64,000 nucleotides of DNA from contig OZ005701.1 in NCBI GenBank assembly GCA_963930775.1, positions 4,905,669 to 4,969,668 on the forward strand, read 5' to 3'. The notes under the pieces are model-generated. The model was not told where the DNA came from. It was given only the letters and a program-made list of their open reading frames with translations, and did not search any database. The stretch is from Cliona cf. orientalis. Its lineage: Eukaryota; Porifera; Demospongiae; Clionaida; Clionaidae. Numbering within the stretch: position 1 is the stretch's first letter; every line of letters starts with the position of its first letter. Below are positions 34,867 through 44,465 of the stretch, piece after piece. The position numbers and the translations under genes are program-made.

Positions 34867-34945
34867 TGGTATTTTGGCACTACCACCTGTCACTTGATAA
34901 ATGAATGGTATTGAATGCCCCTTTTTGGCACTACCATAAGTCTCA
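34770..34945 (+). repeat. Short repeats in the DIRS 2 leader
   Basis: The phrase GGTATTGAATGCCC...GGCACTACC occurs at about 34774 and 34908, with a shorter version (GGTATTTTGGCACTACC) at about 34868. Confidence 0.6.
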
Positions 34946-34983
34946 ACAGTATTTTCTCTATTACAGGTTATTAATACTGTGTA

Positions 34984-35949
34984 ATGCCCACAATGTACCC
35001 ACAGCAGTTTGTGGGTGGGAGCTTGCTACCAACAAATCAACTCCCCGATACAAACCCAGCAAGCTCAATCCCTCCGCTTGCCGACCCAGAAGCAAGACTT
35101 GCTAAGAAAAGGAAACGCTACTATGAGGATGACTCCTCTGAAGATGATGAGGATGCGGAAGTAGATCCCGAATCATATTACCAGTCAACGCCACAGGAAA
35201 TGGAAAAGGTGGTCAATGATTTTATCGGCAAAACCTTCCATCGATGTCTCCCGAAACGTAAACGGTTTGAATTGGCACGAGAGTATCCCAAGCCAAGTTC
35301 CTCGGCAGTCGCAGTGCCCACTCTTGATTATGATATCAAAGGAGCTTTGGGCAAAGAAGTACCGGAAAAGAGTGATGCTCAGATGGCTAAGATACAGGCA
35401 ACTGTCCTGGCTACTTGTGCCCCACTGGCCAATTTCTGGTCACACCTAGCTGAGCAGCAACTAACAGGAAAACCAGAGGAGCTTATCCCGGTTAGTGAGG
35501 TTATCAAACTCACACAAGATACATTAGCCCTGATAGGCAATGCATCGAACTACATTTCCCAGAGTAGACGCTCATCAATAATCAGTAGCATCTCCAAATC
35601 TAGACCAAAGCTAAGCTCCTTCATGAAGGAAATTTGCAAGGATGACATTGGCGACACTGGCACCGAACTATTTGGCCCAGAAATCCGGAAGAAAATCACG
35701 GAAAGAGCCAACACGATTGATGCTTTCAATAAAGCAATTACCAAGGTCGACAACCCACCTAAATCATCCTCGCAGCCATCAACTAGCAGCAGTTTTTTAT
35801 CCAAGGGCCCGACCGCAAGGTACGGAGGCGAGTCGGGCAGAAGCTACACTCCGTACAAAAAGTTTCGCCCACACTACACCAACTTCAAAAGCACCCGGGG
35901 AAACTTCCGAAACCAGAAGAGGTTTCCAGACCCGAAACGCAAGGACTAA
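34984..35949 (+). CDS. Gag of DIRS 2
   Basis: A 321-codon frame from ATG. Features in order: a basic patch AKKRKRYYEDD that could be a nuclear localisation signal, a strongly acidic DDSSEDDEDAEVDPES, a central helical region (about residues 110-230, ANFWSHLAEQQLTGKPEEL) and an Arg/Gly/Tyr-rich basic tail (SYTPYKKFRPHYTNFKSTRG) likely to bind nucleic acid. No CCHC finger is present, unlike gag of DIRS-like element 1. RT opens in the -1 frame just after it. The function as structural gag is inferred from position and composition. Confidence 0.7.
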   Translation: MPTMYPQQFVGGSLLPTNQLPDTNPASSIPPLADPEARLAKKRKRYYEDDSSEDDEDAEVDPESYYQSTPQEMEKVVNDFIGKTFHRCLPKRKRFELAREYPKPSSSAVAVPTLDYDIKGALGKEVPEKSDAQMAKIQATVLATCAPLANFWSHLAEQQLTGKPEELIPVSEVIKLTQDTLALIGNASNYISQSRRSSIISSISKSRPKLSSFMKEICKDDIGDTGTELFGPEIRKKITERANTIDAFNKAITKVDNPPKSSSQPSTSSSFLSKGPTARYGGESGRSYTPYKKFRPHYTNFKSTRGNFRNQKRFPDPKRKD

Positions 35950-38794
35950 CTACAAAGGAGCAACCGGTGGGGGGGATATTACGGTCTCACCTCCCTGCTT
36001 GGCATCAGATTACCGACAATGCTTGGGTGCTGCAGTGTATTCAGGGTTACCATTTGGAGTTTGGGGATACTTTACCACAGGGCAATTGGCCCCCCAAACA
36101 GCCTCCTCTGTCACCAGAGCAAACACAAATTCTCAATCAAGAAATACTCAGCCTACTTCAAAAGAATGCCATCGAAAGCGCTCCCGGTCGAGAGGGTTTC
36201 TTCAGCCCTATGTTTACGGTACCCAAAAAAGACGGAGGTTGGAGACCGATAATCAATCTCAAGCGCCTCAACACCTATTTGGAGGTCCCTCATTTCAAAA
36301 TGGAGGGGATAAATACCCTAAAGGATGTACTCCAAAAGAACGACTTTATGGGAAAAATCGATCTAAAGGACACCTATCTAACAGTACCGGTATCTCCACA
36401 TCACCGCAAATTCCTCAAGTTTCAATGGAAAGGACAAAACTATCAATTCAAGTCTCTCCCCTTTGGCTTAGCGACAGCTCCACGAGTCTTCACCAAAATT
36501 CTTCGACCTCTGGCAGCGAAATTGAGGAAGCAGGGTATACGTATCGTCATCTACCTCGACGATATTTTGATTATGGCTCAAAGCAAGGATCTGTTAAGGT
36601 CTCACATGAGAGTACTCGCTCACGAATTGGAGTGCTTGGGGTTCAAGCTAAACCAAAACAAATGTGTCTGGACACCGACACAGACCATAGAATATCTGGG
36701 CTTTCTCATCAACTCAGTGAAGATGACAATATCTCTACCGGACGACAAACTCCACAAGATAAAGAAAGAATGCAGACACCTCTACAACAAGAGACGTGCG
36801 ACTGCTCGGGAGCTGGCCCACTTGATAGGCCTACTTTCGTCGACGATTCCAGCTGTGAGCGTCGCCCCCCTCCACTACCGAGCACTGCAGAGGTTACGTC
36901 ACAGGATTTTATCGATCTCAGCAGGAAATTACGACCATCGGGCAGAAATCACGGAGGAAGCGAAGGAAGACCTCATTTGGTGGATGAACAAACTCCAACA
37001 CTTCAACGATCACTCAGTTGTCCCACCCTCAGCAGACATGATAATCACAACAGATGCTTCGAAGTCCGGATGGGGTGCGACAGATCAGGCTGCGAGGATA
37101 GGAGGAGCGTGGACAATGGAAGAAAGAACTGCACACATCAATTTTCTGGAAATGAAGGCGGTACAGTTAGCTCTGCAGACGTTTGTCTCAAAGAAAAACA
37201 ACATTCATATCCTCCTGCTGATAGACAACTCCACAACAATAGCTTACATAAACCACAAAGGTGGAACTCACTCGAAAGCGTTGTCCAATCTGGCACTGAA
37301 CATATGGGATTGGTGTGTAAGCAGACGAATCTCTCTACATGCAGAGCACATTCCAGGTGTGATGAATTTGGTAGCAGATGCGGAATCGAGGAAAAGATTA
37401 GAGCCGAGCGATTGGATGCTGGATCAGGAAGTTTTCCATACACTGCACAGAGTATGGGGTCCATTCGACATCGATCTATTTGCAGCTCGCCACAACACGC
37501 AACTGCGCCGATACTTCAGCTTCAAACCAGATCCCGGGGCGGAAGCAGTGGACGCATTAGCCCAAACATGGACCAACTTCCGAGCTTATGCTTTTCCTCC
37601 TTTTCTTCTGATTGGGAGATGTCTCAGGAAACTAGAGCAGGATCAGGTGAAGGAAATGATCCTAATAGTTCCATTTTGGCACAATCAGTCTTGGTTCCCG
37701 ACTTTATTGGCCAGACTGATCGACATTCCCTTGATTCTACCGAACTTCAATCAGATAATAACCAACCCAAAAGGAGAGACACATCAAATGATAGCTCAGA
37801 ACAGCCTAACGTTAGTCGCCTGCAAAGTTTCCGGAATAATATCCAAGGTCACGGAATTTCAGATGACTCTTTCAAACTTATCACCGCAGCATGGAGAAGT
37901 AGCACTGAGAAACCTTACTCTTCAGCATGGGGAAAATGGGTTTTTTGGTGCAATCAAGCACAGATTGATCCCTTGCAGACATCTATCGGACCTGTATTAA
38001 ATTTTTTAACAGCTCAGTTCCAAGAGGGAAAGCAATACTCCACTCTAAATTCATACCGATCAGCATTATCCGCTACATTACCGCAAATAGACGGAAAACC
38101 AGTCGGACAACACCCAATGGTTGTTCGCCTGCTTCAAGGTATGTTCAATGAACGCCCTCCTGCACCTAGATACCAGGAAGTGTGGGATGTGGGTTTGGTT
38201 GTGAAACACATTCAGGATGGCCCAACAACTACTAATCTGTCACTGAAAGAACTTTCTAAGAGAACGGTCACATTATTGGCATTATGTAATGCTAACAGAG
38301 CTTCAGAGATTAAAGCATTGGACATTAGATTCAAGCGGTCAGTCGGAGAAGATGTTGTATTCACCATTCCAGGACTGACCAAAACACGTCGTTCTGGTCC
38401 ACTTAAAGAAGCGTATTTTTCAGTTTTCAAGGAAGCAGAGTCTTTGTGTCCTGTCAAAACTTTGCAAATTTATATGGAAAGAACAGCACCTCTCAGAATG
38501 CACGGTGATAACAAAGTGACTCAATTGATCATCTCCTACAAGAAGCCGTACAAACCTGTGAAATCAGGATCCATATCAAGATGGATAAAAGAGACCTTAG
38601 CAGATGCTGGAGTAGACACGGAGATCTTTAAAGGTCACTCCACCAGAGCTGCCTCGACTTCTGCAGCTGGTGTGAAAGGAGTCTCTGTTAATGACATCAT
38701 GGCCACAGCTGGATGGTCTAGGAGGTCAACCTTTGAGAAGTATTACCACAAACATATAACTAATGATTTTTCCAAGGCAGTTCTTCAATCATAA
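35642..38794 (+). CDS. Tyrosine recombinase of DIRS 2 (very long overlapping frame)
   Basis: The frame is open for 1050 codons from an ATG inside gag and lies over the whole RT frame. Only the last third is recognisable (from about 37790). It has a core-binding part (PYSSAWGKWVFWCNQ, GPVLNFLTAQFQEGKQYS) and a catalytic part with Arg in LCNANRASEIKALD, H-x-x-R in FKGHSTRAAST and Tyr in STFEKYYHKH. It integrates the circular DNA copy. DIRS1-type elements are known to have recombinase and RT frames that overlap, so the long open stretch may be real. The N-terminal two thirds have no domain I recognise and could be unused. The true start is uncertain. Confidence 0.75.
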   Translation: MTLATLAPNYLAQKSGRKSRKEPTRLMLSIKQLPRSTTHLNHPRSHQLAAVFYPRARPQGTEASRAEATLRTKSFAHTTPTSKAPGETSETRRGFQTRNARTNYKGATGGGDITVSPPCLASDYRQCLGAAVYSGLPFGVWGYFTTGQLAPQTASSVTRANTNSQSRNTQPTSKECHRKRSRSRGFLQPYVYGTQKRRRLETDNQSQAPQHLFGGPSFQNGGDKYPKGCTPKERLYGKNRSKGHLSNSTGISTSPQIPQVSMERTKLSIQVSPLWLSDSSTSLHQNSSTSGSEIEEAGYTYRHLPRRYFDYGSKQGSVKVSHESTRSRIGVLGVQAKPKQMCLDTDTDHRISGLSHQLSEDDNISTGRQTPQDKERMQTPLQQETCDCSGAGPLDRPTFVDDSSCERRPPPLPSTAEVTSQDFIDLSRKLRPSGRNHGGSEGRPHLVDEQTPTLQRSLSCPTLSRHDNHNRCFEVRMGCDRSGCEDRRSVDNGRKNCTHQFSGNEGGTVSSADVCLKEKQHSYPPADRQLHNNSLHKPQRWNSLESVVQSGTEHMGLVCKQTNLSTCRAHSRCDEFGSRCGIEEKIRAERLDAGSGSFPYTAQSMGSIRHRSICSSPQHATAPILQLQTRSRGGSSGRISPNMDQLPSLCFSSFSSDWEMSQETRAGSGEGNDPNSSILAQSVLVPDFIGQTDRHSLDSTELQSDNNQPKRRDTSNDSSEQPNVSRLQSFRNNIQGHGISDDSFKLITAAWRSSTEKPYSSAWGKWVFWCNQAQIDPLQTSIGPVLNFLTAQFQEGKQYSTLNSYRSALSATLPQIDGKPVGQHPMVVRLLQGMFNERPPAPRYQEVWDVGLVVKHIQDGPTTTNLSLKELSKRTVTLLALCNANRASEIKALDIRFKRSVGEDVVFTIPGLTKTRRSGPLKEAYFSVFKEAESLCPVKTLQIYMERTAPLRMHGDNKVTQLIISYKKPYKPVKSGSISRWIKETLADAGVDTEIFKGHSTRAASTSAAGVKGVSVNDIMATAGWSRRSTFEKYYHKHITNDFSKAVLQS
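35967..38000 (+). CDS. RT-RNase H-methyltransferase-like polyprotein of DIRS 2
   Basis: 677 codons. There is no ATG at its head; the frame opens just after gag in the -1 frame, which suggests frameshifting from gag. RT blocks: FTVPKKDGGWRPIINLKRLN, KIDLKDTYLTVPVSPHHRKF, SLPFGLATAPRVFTKIL and the catalytic IVIYLDDILIMA. RNase H: IITTDASKSGWGATDQ, INFLEMKAVQLALQTF, LLIDNSTTIAYINHKGGTHS. The C-terminal part (FDIDLFAARHNTQLRRYFSF, then PPFLLIGRCLRKLEQDQ and VPFWHNQSWFPTL) is the Dam-like methyltransferase region typical of DIRS. No stop or frameshift was seen, so the enzyme could be active. Its 3' end overlaps the recombinase frame. Confidence 0.88.
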   Translation: MGGILRSHLPAWHQITDNAWVLQCIQGYHLEFGDTLPQGNWPPKQPPLSPEQTQILNQEILSLLQKNAIESAPGREGFFSPMFTVPKKDGGWRPIINLKRLNTYLEVPHFKMEGINTLKDVLQKNDFMGKIDLKDTYLTVPVSPHHRKFLKFQWKGQNYQFKSLPFGLATAPRVFTKILRPLAAKLRKQGIRIVIYLDDILIMAQSKDLLRSHMRVLAHELECLGFKLNQNKCVWTPTQTIEYLGFLINSVKMTISLPDDKLHKIKKECRHLYNKRRATARELAHLIGLLSSTIPAVSVAPLHYRALQRLRHRILSISAGNYDHRAEITEEAKEDLIWWMNKLQHFNDHSVVPPSADMIITTDASKSGWGATDQAARIGGAWTMEERTAHINFLEMKAVQLALQTFVSKKNNIHILLLIDNSTTIAYINHKGGTHSKALSNLALNIWDWCVSRRISLHAEHIPGVMNLVADAESRKRLEPSDWMLDQEVFHTLHRVWGPFDIDLFAARHNTQLRRYFSFKPDPGAEAVDALAQTWTNFRAYAFPPFLLIGRCLRKLEQDQVKEMILIVPFWHNQSWFPTLLARLIDIPLILPNFNQIITNPKGETHQMIAQNSLTLVACKVSGIISKVTEFQMTLSNLSPQHGEVALRNLTLQHGENGFFGAIKHRLIPCRHLSDLY

Positions 38795-38829
38795 GGTATG
38801 ACTTATGTCTTTTGAATCTTCAAACAATA

Positions 38830-38941
38830 CACTGTCATATGTGCAGCCTTGCCACGATGTGGAATTAATAATTTTGCAAGGATCCGAAGGATCCGATGTG
38901 AAATTGGAATTCCACTAGTGGCAAGGCAAACATATGACAGT
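38830..38941. repeat. Internal complementary region of DIRS 2
   Basis: The first part is the complement of the left element end. The second part, including GGATCCGAAGGATCC and CCACTAGTGGCAAGGC, is the complement of the right end. It starts 36 nt after the recombinase stop. Confidence 0.9.
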
Positions 38942-39124
38942 CCCTACCCATTGGTTAAGGCAATGCCCACCCATATCATATGTTGTTACTCTTCTCAACA
39001 GGAAGAACTGATTTTTTTCTGGAAGATAGGATTACTATAGCTAGTGGCAAGAAAAATTATTATTGATAATCAATAACAATATTAACTTTGGTGTCAAAAA
39101 CATGTTATAATATTATATTATTGT

Positions 39125-39262
39125 TAGCAAAATTTCAAGGCCGAGGATAGCACGTGGTCTGTTACTATTTATAGTTGTTTTTTCTGATTATGTAATCTTT
39201 GAACTTGCTATGAATATCATTATTTGAGGCCAAATACACTGTCATATGTTTGCCTTGCCACT
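39125..39262. repeat. Right inverted terminal repeat of DIRS 2
   Basis: Reverse complement of the left repeat (AGCAAAATTTCAAGGCCGAG to GACAGTGTATTTGG on the other strand). The unique right end continues to 39316 with GGATCCTTCGGATCC. Confidence 0.9.
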
Positions 39263-39316
39263 AGTGGAATTCCAATTTCACATCGGATCCTTCGGATCCT
39301 TGCAAAATTATTAATT

Positions 39317-39830
39317 CTACCATGAAACTTTCTGCTCAAAGAAAAGTGATGAACAGAATAATGGAAGACAAGTACTAGGACATGCAAGAGAGGGATAATG
39401 AACAAAAATAGTTGACCCCTCATATTTAGTTAACTATATACCAGCTTTTATTTCCATACTGTTGCTTTTAATACAATACACTTTTCGATTTGCACCTGTC
39501 ATTTATGCTTCATTTAATTTCATAAAAAGATTTCATCAGCTGGCAAGTGGTCTTGATTTTGATACAAAGAAAAAATTGCTGCTATAATAGAAGCAAGTTT
39601 TGGCACACTTTGTGCTGATGCTAAATTGTCTTTTCACTTTCGAGAAATTCCTTTGGAGAGAGACAAAACTCTGCTTTGTAAGACTATACATTGAGACATC
39701 TTTGATGCTACAGTACAACAATCGTTGAACCCATAATTATACTAGTATTTATATGCATGTCAGGCTGGTCGCATTCACATCTCATCTGCGTTTTTGTCAG
39801 CTTTTTTTTAAGAATAATAGGTGATTTTCT
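39317..39830 (+). mobile_element. Second half of the transposon split by DIRS 2
   Basis: It resumes CTACCATGAAACTTTCTGCT and runs parallel to 63570-63835 (GCTACCACGAAACTTTTTGC, then the shared CCAGCTTTTATTTCCATA and GTCTTGATTTTGATACAA). It contains only short frames. Confidence 0.75.
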
Positions 39831-40026
39831 CTTGAACAATGGGGTAAAATTGAAGAATTAAAGTTTTGAATAATGGCAAATTAAAAGGAATATTGGCCTA
39901 GCCCTAACAGGGAGGAATAGTATTTAAGAGCAGCTTCAAACACCACTATTTAAGTTGGTAAGAATTATCTAGACACAATGGAGAGCTATGTATGGGTGAC
40001 CTGGCAGGAGAAAAATTCACGATATA

Positions 40027-40423
40027 CCGTAGAATCCCGCGATTACCCCCCTCCTTTGTGCATGCTAACATTAGGCAAAAACGGGGAGGGGGCTTATACA
40101 CGGGATCCTAGTATTTCCGTGGGATGACCATTACCGACCGTCGAATGCCACGTGGCCACGCAATCTCTGTACTTTCTCTGGCTGTTTGGTGGGCAAAGCT
40201 CGAGAAAACGATAAAGTAAGGCATAATATGATACAAATAGCTAGTTTGTTAGTTGTGGCTACTATTTTACTTGGCTTATGATCTGTAATGTCTGCATTTT
40301 ACAGTCAGAGAGGGGGGGCTTATACGCGAGACAAAACTACCTATGAAGGAACTTCAGCTAAAAATGCAGGGGGGGGGGGGGGCTTTGCGCGAGGGGGGGG
40401 GGCGTAATCGCGGGATTCTATGG
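40027..40423. mobile_element. MITE with CCGTAGAATCCCGCG ends
   Basis: 397 bp. Left CCGTAGAATCCCGCGATTAC pairs with right GTAATCGCGGGATTCTATGG, and TA flanks both sides. Long G and C runs lie just inside the ends. A truncated relative is at 21352-21575. Confidence 0.85.
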
Positions 40424-41389
40424 TAATAGAAAAACACAAGAGAAACTATTATCGACGATCCCAAAGATCTAACTGTGGGTATACCAGTAACAGTGTACTG
40501 GAGTCATGGGAAGAAAAAGTTTTGATAGCTCCAGATACTGCAACACATGAGCAGCATATACAATGTAAATACATGTACACATGCATGATGATTCGAGGCT
40601 TGGCCTAACATGGACGGGCTTCAAATATCTGTGATGGATGTAAAAAGGCCTACCCTTAAGCCATTTCGTGCACTATAATATTATGCAAGGCTTAGACATA
40701 GAACTATACCATGCCACACAAGTTATAACTTCTTAAACATCTGCTGAGTACACATTCCATATACATGTGTACATTTGTAGCTGGAAATTTGGTGGAGAAT
40801 TGAATTGGGTGGCTAAGCATACTCAGGGTTCTAGCTAAAGAGTGTTAGAGTGACTCCTTTGTTGTTGTTGTTGTATTCTCTTCGATGTAGATAAAACCTC
40901 AGATTTACTTAAATCTTTTATGAGCCACCACTCTGGTTTGTCAGAGCTGGCGAGATCTCTGCATATTTACATACATATGTACAGAAATCTCATACTGGAA
41001 CTGCCAGTCCACAATATTTTTGCAGTGTCAAGTTGGGGGTCAATTGCTAAATTTAATTCCCTCCAATATTTCCGGCTATATGGCATACATGTATAAAGTA
41101 TACATGCAGTAGGATTTTGTTACAAGATATGAAAAATGTTCATAGATTTATCAAAAAAAAAAGCATCTGGAGAAGGAAGGGGAAAAGAAAGGTGGAATAA
41201 AAAAAGAAAAAAAGGATATAAAGATGAAAGGCAGGACGAAGGAGGCTGGAGACTGAACGGTTATGCCACGAAGGTTACAAAGATGTAGCAACGTAAACAA
41301 TTAATTTTCCAATTATGACAATGATACCCGATGCTTTTATACTGTAGCTGCAATGTGTAATCTTGAGGACCGTGTCACCGCACTCCTTG
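40424..41389. other. Spacer
   Basis: No gene recognised. TACATGTA palindromes occur near 40570 and 40760, and an A-rich run lies at 41150-41215. Confidence 0.4.
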
Positions 41390-41670
41390 CTGCTCCTGCA
41401 ACGCCTACCCAACTCCAGCCAGCTGCTGCCACACCTACCCAGCTGTCACCTATCCAACTCCAGCCAGCCATTGCCATGCCTACCCAACTCCAGTTAGCTG
41501 CTGCCACACCTAACCAACTCTAGCTAGCTGTTACCACGCTCCAGTCTGCCGCTGCCACGCCTACCCAAGTCCAGCCAGCCATGCATTGCCATGCTCCAGC
41601 CATCCGCTGCCATGCCTACCCAACTCCATCCAGCCGTTGCCACACTCCAGCCAGCCGCTGCCAAGCTTAG
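41390..41670 (+). repeat. Minisatellite encoding a Pro/Thr/Ala-rich frame
   Basis: Repeats of about 27-36 bp on the theme GCTGCCACACCTACCCAACT / CCAGCCAG. An ATG-led frame at about 41353 (MCNLEDRVTALLAAPATPTQ, then PAAATPTQL units) runs into the repeat and stops near 41523. Later units shift frame. It may be an expanded exon of a dead gene. Confidence 0.6.
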
Positions 41671-42925
41671 CCGGCAACATTTCATAGTTGAAAGACTAAT
41701 ATATATTACTCCACTTCGCTTTAGTAGATCCATCAATTGCACTGCTGTAGTTTCATTGTCTGCTTGCATTTTTGCTTCGACGACTCACAGAATATCCAGC
41801 GTGATCTTACTAGGCCTCCCAGATCCTCTTATGTAGATAAGCAGAAATCGACTCACGGTTTGATGGCTCACACAAATACTATACTCACGACTTAGGTGTT
41901 GGACTATGTCAGAACAGCTACAACTTTGGGAATGCAGTCACAAAATAGTTTTTTGCTCACAATATCAAGCTTAGTCACTTCAACCTGTGCAGCAAGTCTT
42001 CAAATGGTGTGTTAAGCTTATGATAGTTTATTTATAAGCCTGCATGCACTCATTCAGTATAACAGTAGAGTAGAACCACAAAGGTGGCAATTAATGGTAA
42101 ACTCGGTTGTGTAGGTATGCTAGTGAGTCCTTCCAACTCAAAAACTACTCATTAGTGCTGCCAAAATTACAGTTGATAAACCACACGTATGCTTATTTAT
42201 CTCAAGGTTTACGGTTGATAAACCACAAGTACTCTTATTTACCTCAAGATTTTAATGTAGGGGTTACCACTCAAACAGTCAGTAAGTTCTTCACCAGCAA
42301 GTGGAGGGAGAGTTAGAGGCAGCAGCTGCATCAAAGGAAGAATCTAAGAGAGCTGCCTCTGAGTGACTCTATCTCGACATATTGACGTAATAATGGTCAT
42401 TAATTTATTTCTGTGTTGCTCATTCCATGTTCATGTACACCTTACACACATTTGCAAATAACACCAGCTTCCATGCTGTTTACATGTATATCATCTTAGG
42501 CTTTTTCCTTGTGCACATAGCTACAAAATATTATATACCTTCTACAGTTATGACTTTGTGCATGAACTGTGTGTGGCTATTCATTGCTTCAAATGTCAAG
42601 AAGCATGTTCTAATTGTGGAAAATATCCAATAAATTGAGAGAAAATATGATTGATCATAGGAGGAGAGGATGATGTTGCCGAATACGAGCGAGTTCAAAT
42701 GGAAAGGTGGCAATACTAACCAGAACACTTATAGTTGGTGAGAGATGGTATCCTATATTATTACTATATGTGATCTGGATTTGAGAAAAAGAAGCTGTCA
42801 GATGGTCTCATCAGGTACTGACTATATTCAATTTATAAATTTCCCTCCCTTCCTCCTTCCACTTCCCCTCCCTCTTTCTCTTCTTATCCCCCTTTTCTCT
42901 TCTCCCCCAACTCTCTTGTAGACAA
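41671..42925. other. Spacer with a 2x46-bp repeat and a pyrimidine tract
   Basis: ACAGTTGATAAACCACACGT is repeated once about 46 bp later (42170-42255). A C/T-only stretch occupies about 42840-42918. Short frames here show no family signature. Confidence 0.45.
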
Positions 42926-42929
42926 ACTG

Positions 42930-43015
42930 CTAAAGGTCATGGAGAGTCTGTTTCACAGTAAAATTTGGCTTTGATTTCATCTGATTGTAAGGCATTTGAG
43001 GGTAGTGATGGCTCT
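42930..43015 (+). pseudogene. Possible scrap of DDE transposase
   Basis: GGTCATGGAGAGTCTGTTTC and TTTCACAGTAAAATTTGGCT parallel 58831-58880 of the transposase remnant (GHGES, FHSKIWL versus GYGDK, LHSKTWL). Very short, with stops. Confidence 0.35.
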
Positions 43016-43985
43016 GATGGGTGGTAGCTGTGGTTATGGTAGAGCATCAGGAAATGCTGGTGGCATGAGAGAGGGAGGAGAGTGTGGTTCTCCAGCTGTA
43101 CTATTCACCATAGTAGATCCGGCCTACTTATAACGAATAGGATTGGTGACTGTGAAGTTTCTATCTCATGTAGAAAATCATGTAATCTCTCATAGAAATT
43201 TATGTGAATAAAGTGCCTTGAGCAAGTTGCTAAAATTATATAGCATTTATTATATATATACAACAAAAAATATTTTTCAGACGACCAATTTTCTTATATA
43301 GTCCGTGTCCTAACCTGGAGGGCGTAAAAGATGCACTCTCCTACAAGTTTAGAAGACTCATGATTGGTCAGAATTGTTGTGCCGTGTGCACAAACAAGGT
43401 TGCCAGAGCCTAGGGGCCATAGAGATGCATTCTCAAGCGCTTGAGCTCGAGCAAGTGGCGCAAGCGCCGCGCGTTTCGACAGGCCTGCTCGGCAGGCCAC
43501 CAAGCTGAGCCTTGAGCGAACCTAAAGGTGATATCTGCTCTTTGTCATGGTCTGGTGGTAGATTCGACGTTCGAGCAGAGTGAGAACGTAGCCATTTAAT
43601 ACCCGAGCAGCCACTCTTGGCCTGCAGTGAGGGGTGTGGTATTCATCTGTGCATGCGCTGTCCTAACTGGCACTTGATTGTACAATTACAATAGCATACT
43701 GTTAGTAGTGTTCAGTCACATTATCCCATGATTGTGACATCAAACATACTTGTCATGATAAAAATTGATCTTGTAATAGTAGATATTAATGTTGTGTATA
43801 ACACAATAAGTAGCTATACTATTTATTATAGCTAATACTATGCTGGAAGTTTGGCCTGCTATTATATAACTACTGTTGAGTAGTGTAGTTGATGGCTACA
43901 GAGCAGGAGTGAAGTTGAAAGGAGGCCAGATGATATTCATGGCTACAGTATTAGAAGAGCAATGAGTATGAATTTGCTTACTTGC
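43016..43985. other. Spacer with a GC-rich island
   Basis: A GC-rich patch with nested palindromes (GGCGCAAGCGCCGCGCG, CCTGCTCGGCAGG) lies at 43430-43500. No gene recognised. Confidence 0.4.
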
Positions 43986-43987
43986 AT

Positions 43988-44242
43988 CGGCAAGCTGTTG
44001 GTGCGATAGAGGCCTCTGCTGCTGATATCAGGCATGGTCTTTCAAATATATTGCTAAGTCCTTAATGTCCATGTACTCAAAGATAAGGTACATTTGTAAC
44101 CGGGGCTATTATCTGTGCTCAACCCATACATTGTGACGATATTTGGGTGACTAAGTTGCAATACGATCCTAGCCTCACTAGTGAAATTGTCTAAGGCCTC
44201 TTAGTATTCGTCCTTGAGGGTTTTCATAACTTTACTGCTGCA
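43988..44242 (-). pseudogene. Tyrosine-kinase N-lobe pseudogene
   Basis: On the minus strand: AVKVMKTLKDEY (the VAxK lysine of subdomain II), a stop, then EALDNFTSEARIVLQLSHPN and IVTMYG (subdomains III-IV). After a frame change comes LIFEYMDIKDLAIYLKDHA (hinge, subdomain V). It contains one stop and at least one frameshift. It supplies subdomains absent from the two C-lobe cassettes at 23.7-25.2 kb and may come from the same source gene. Confidence 0.65.
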
Positions 44243-44465
44243 CATTTTACTTAAGAAACTGCTCTAAAATTTCCCAGCCCTGGTACAGTTGGATAGTGTC
44301 TGATAATGCGTCAGGCAGTCAACCATTCTGGTGGTGGAGAGGGCAATGGAAGTGTCATTGATTATCTCATTGGGCACTGGACGATGATAACGATGGATCC
44401 ACTTACATGTGTACATGTACATGTATATATACGCAAGATATATATGTGCCGTACAGTAGGCAATT

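Larger units (their letters stand above)
34213..39316 (+). mobile_element. DIRS retrotransposon 2, structurally complete
   Basis: 5.1 kb. Inverted terminal repeats are at about 34222-34358 and 39125-39262. The outer ends differ from each other. An internal complementary region (38830-38941) joins the complement of the left end (through CCACGATGTGGAA) to the complement of the right end (TTAATAATTTTGCAAGG). This circular-junction design is diagnostic of DIRS. Gag, RT-RNase H-methyltransferase-like and tyrosine recombinase frames are all open. It sits inside an older transposon (33812-34212 and 39317-39830) with no clear target duplication, as expected for recombinase-mediated insertion. Confidence 0.9.

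Noticed and set aside
34504-35010. A spliced gag in DIRS 2 like that of DIRS-like element 1
   Set aside because: The candidate donor and acceptors do not join in an open phase by my reading.
35642-37780. A novel 700-residue domain upstream of the DIRS 2 recombinase
   Set aside because: No recognisable domain, and it overlies RT; probably a shadow frame, so it was kept only as a finding to test.
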